DNA of 64,000 nt from JASGIT01 sp047601665. GTDB taxonomy: Bacteria; Pseudomonadota; Gammaproteobacteria; Burkholderiales; Burkholderiaceae_C. The notes beneath the pieces were generated by a model. That model searched no databases. It saw only the letters and a list, made by a program, of their open reading frames with translations, and was not told where the DNA came from. The number at the start of each line of letters is the position of its first letter. Position 1 is the first letter of the stretch. The stretch lies in assembly GCA_047601665.1 (NCBI GenBank), contig JASGIT010000001.1, forward strand, positions 3,472,001-3,536,000. The letters run 5' to 3'. Shown here one piece after another: positions 61,708 through 64,000 of the stretch. The position numbers were made by a program, and so were the translations under genes.

Positions 61708-63501
61708 TTATTCGGCCAGGGCGGTTTCGGTGGCCTTGGGGTGGCGCGCGCCGTTGGCGGCGGCCTTGAACGGGTCGTGGCCCACGCGGCGCAGGGTGTC
61801 GATGAAGTGCTCCTGCGCGCTGGTGCGCAGCTCGCGGTAGGTGGTGAGCAGGGCCTCGATCACGTCGGGCACCTCGGCCGCGCTAAACGAGGGGCCGACC
61901 ACCTTGCCGCCGATGGCGGGGCCCGACAGGCGCGTGCCGTCCGCGCCGCCCAGCGTGATCTGGTACCACTCCTTGCCGTCCTTGTCCACGCCCAGGATGC
62001 CGATGTGGCCGCTGTGGTGGTGGCCGCAGCTGTTGATGCAGCCGCTCATGTGCAGGTCGATGGGGCCGAGGTCGAACAGCTCGTCCAGGTCCTGGTAGCG
62101 CTCGGTCAGCGCCGCGGCGATGGGCAGCGAGCGCGCGTTGGCCAGCGAGCAGAAGTCGCCGCCGGGGCAGGCGATCATGTCGGACAGCAGGCCGATGTTG
62201 GGCTGCGCCAAGCCCAGGGCGCGCGCGGCTTCGTAGAGCGCGGGCAGGTCGGACTCGAACACCCAGGGCAGCATCAGGTTCTGCTCGTGCGTCAGGCGCG
62301 CCTCGCCCGCGCTGAACTGCTCGGCCAGCTGGGCCAGGGCTTCGAGCGTGGCGGCGTCGGCGTCGCCCGGGGCGAAGCCCACGCGCTTGAACGACAGCGT
62401 CACGGTCTTCAGGCCCGGCTGCTGATGTCCGCGCACGTTCTGCGCCAGCCAGCGCTGGTACAGCTGGCCCTGCGGATCGACCTTGGAGGGCAGGTTGGCG
62501 GGCTGGAGCGCGGGCACCACGAAGTTGGCGGACACGCGGTCCAGCTCGGCCTGGGTGATGGTGTGGGGCGCGCCGTCCTGCTCGACGATGGCCTTGTACT
62601 CGGCCTCCACCGCGTCGATGAAGCCCTGGCCTTCGCTCTTGACCAGGATCTTGATGCGCGCCTTCCACTTGTTGTCGCGGCGGCCATAGCTGTTGTAGGT
62701 GCGGATGATGGCTTCGAGGTAGTTCAGCAGTTGGTTCCAGGGCAGGAACTCGCGCACCGTGCTGCCGATGACGGGCGTGCGGCCCATGCCGCCGCCCACC
62801 TTGACGGTGAAGCCCACTTCGCCCGCCGCGTTCTTCTGCGCCTGCAGGCCGATGTCGTACCAGCCGATGGCGGCGCGGTCTTCCTCGGCGCCGTTGAAGG
62901 CGATCTTGAACTTGCGCGGCAGGAAGGTGAACTCGGGGTGCAGCGAGCTCCACTGGCGCGTGATCTCGGCGAACGGGCGCGTGTCGACGATGCTGTCCTC
63001 GGCGATGCCTTCCCAGGCGTCGCAGGTGATGTTGCGGATGTCGTTGCCGCTGGTCTGGATGCCATGCATGTGCACGCTGGCCAGCAGGTCCATCACGTCG
63101 GCGGCCTGGGTGATCGGAATCCAGTTGAACTGCACGTTGGTGCGCGTGGTGAAGTGGCCGTAGCCGTAGCGCAGCGGCGGCGCGGCCAGCGTCAGGCCGG
63201 GCTGGGCGGCCTGCAGTTCATCCTGCGTGGCCTGGGCCTGCGCGAGCAGTTCGGGCGTGGGCTTGTCGTAGTCGCGGGCGATGCGCGCCAACATGCGCAG
63301 CTGCGTGCTGCTGATCTCGCCATAGGGCACGGCGATGCGCGCCATGGGCGCGTAGCGCTGGATGTACCAGCCGTTCTGCAGGCGCAGCGGCAGCAGTTGC
63401 TCGTCGGTCAGTTCGCCGCGCTGCCAGCGTTCCAGCTGGTCGCGGAACTGCTGGGCACGCAGCTTGACGAATTGTTGGTCGAATTCTGTGTATTGGTACA
63501 T
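61708..63501 (-). CDS. cysI: Sulfite reductase, hemoprotein-type (siroheme and 4Fe-4S)
   Basis: 597 residues. Two ferredoxin-like/siroheme half repeats; YGHFTTRTNVQFNWI belongs to the first half. The cluster cysteines are in ACPGGDFCSLA and SGCINSCGHHHSGHIG. The neighbouring cys genes favour sulfite over nitrite as substrate. Electron supply could come from the downstream ferredoxin and reductase, since no cysJ flavoprotein is visible. It is separated by 11 nt from the DUF934 gene. Confidence 0.92.
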   Translation of the reverse strand: MYQYTEFDQQFVKLRAQQFRDQLERWQRGELTDEQLLPLRLQNGWYIQRYAPMARIAVPYGEISSTQLRMLARIARDYDKPTPELLAQAQATQDELQAAQPGLTLAAPPLRYGYGHFTTRTNVQFNWIPITQAADVMDLLASVHMHGIQTSGNDIRNITCDAWEGIAEDSIVDTRPFAEITRQWSSLHPEFTFLPRKFKIAFNGAEEDRAAIGWYDIGLQAQKNAAGEVGFTVKVGGGMGRTPVIGSTVREFLPWNQLLNYLEAIIRTYNSYGRRDNKWKARIKILVKSEGQGFIDAVEAEYKAIVEQDGAPHTITQAELDRVSANFVVPALQPANLPSKVDPQGQLYQRWLAQNVRGHQQPGLKTVTLSFKRVGFAPGDADAATLEALAQLAEQFSAGEARLTHEQNLMLPWVFESDLPALYEAARALGLAQPNIGLLSDMIACPGGDFCSLANARSLPIAAALTERYQDLDELFDLGPIDLHMSGCINSCGHHHSGHIGILGVDKDGKEWYQITLGGADGTRLSGPAIGGKVVGPSFSAAEVPDVIEALLTTYRELRTSAQEHFIDTLRRVGHDPFKAAANGARHPKATETALAE

Positions 63502-63514
63502 GTGGGGAAGAGAC

Positions 63515-64000
63515 TCAGAGCAAAACCAGTTTGGTGCCCGCCCAGGCGAGCAGTACGGAGAGCGCGGAGCGGATCAGCCGCTCCGGCGTGCGCGTGACAA
63601 GGCGCGAACCGATCCAGATGCCGGGCAGCGAGCCCGCGAGCAGCTGGGCCAGCAGCGGCCAGTCGACGGAACCGAGGGAGGCGTGGCCCAGCCCGGCCAC
63701 CAGCGTGAGGGGCACGGCGTAGGCGATGTCCGCCGCGATGATGCGCGGCAGCGGCAGCAGCGGGAACACCAGCAGCAGCACCGACACGCCGATCGCGCCC
63801 GCGCCCACCGAGGTGAAGGTGACCATGGTGCCGATCACCGCGCCCAGCAGCACGGGCAGGCTCCAGTGGCGGGCCTGGAAGGCCTTGTCGGCGTCCGCGC
63901 CCGTGGGTTCGGCGCGGCGCGAGGCATTCTTGGAGAACACCAGCACCTTGTACGCCGTGGCCGCCGCCGTCAGCAGCAGGGCCACGCCTAGCGTGGTGGT
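63515..64000 (-). CDS. TauE/SafE-family sulfite/sulfonate exporter, 5' end outside the window
   Basis: The C-terminal part is visible: several membrane helices, TSVGAGAIGVSVLLLVFPLL, LPRIIAADIAYAVPLTLVAG, and GSLPGIWIGSRLVTRTPERL, a family hallmark. The frame stays open to the right edge, so the start is missing. It ends 13 nt before cysI on the same strand, which supports a role in moving sulfite or related sulfur anions for the cys genes. Confidence 0.9.
   Translation of the reverse strand, partial: TTTLGVALLLTAAATAYKVLVFSKNASRRAEPTGADADKAFQARHWSLPVLLGAVIGTMVTFTSVGAGAIGVSVLLLVFPLLPLPRIIAADIAYAVPLTLVAGLGHASLGSVDWPLLAQLLAGSLPGIWIGSRLVTRTPERLIRSALSVLLAWAGTKLVLL

Overview
The window is GC-rich, gene-dense DNA typical of Burkholderiales. 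Tripartite-tricarboxylate (Bug/TctC) binding proteins, divergent metE/metR, the cys gene order and the short palindromic repeats ending in AGCTAT point to Comamonadaceae, close to Acidovorax and relatives. The genus is inferred from gene content only.

1-12325 is one long plus-strand catabolic cluster. It encodes an acyl-CoA ligase (cut by the window edge), an amidohydrolase, a crotonase-fold enzyme, a D-2-hydroxyacid dehydrogenase and a periplasmic three-subunit flavin/cytochrome dehydrogenase. Two duplicated MHS-type transporters, a TctC binding protein and an alpha/beta hydrolase follow. I cannot name the substrate. An acyltransferase-3 gene and a decayed IS481 transposase follow on the minus strand.

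14190-31770 is a genomic island of about 17.6 kb integrated in the 3' end of a tRNA-Gly(CCC) gene. It is bounded by a 21-bp direct repeat, with a tyrosine integrase beside the tRNA. Its cargo looks defensive: hipBA, an IS66-family insertion with perfect 8-bp target duplication, a Septu-like ATPase/HNH pair behind an XRE-ImmA regulator, an unrecognised HNH/unknown/nucleotidyltransferase trio, and Gabija (gajA intact, gajB with two frameshifts).

31783-34517 is the most unusual object here. A group II intron, with a reverse transcriptase-maturase-HNH protein and a clear domain V, splits the same tRNA-Gly(CCC) gene within the anticodon stem. The intron itself carries a complete second tRNA-Gly(CCC) with encoded CCA, ending 17 nt before the start codon of the intron protein. 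The interrupted host tRNA has lost its encoded CCA and carries a stem mismatch. The intron-borne copy therefore looks like a replacement that makes the insertion tolerable.

34590-64000 is core chromosome: a carbohydrate porin, alaS, metE/metR, a frameshifted ECF sigma factor, a TctC protein with a truncated PEP-mutase fragment, an aldo/keto reductase, OmpA-type lipoproteins, ybaK, plsY, an HD-domain protein, a retropepsin-like protease, yajQ, murB and a chemotaxis receptor. It ends with a minus-strand sulfur block (tauE-like, cysI, DUF934, cysH, cysD, cysN) and fdxA, a ferredoxin reductase and cytX. Palindromic repeats are scattered through it; two supply the first codons of cysN and the DUF934 gene, and a 163-bp MITE-like element supplies the stop codons of two convergent genes.
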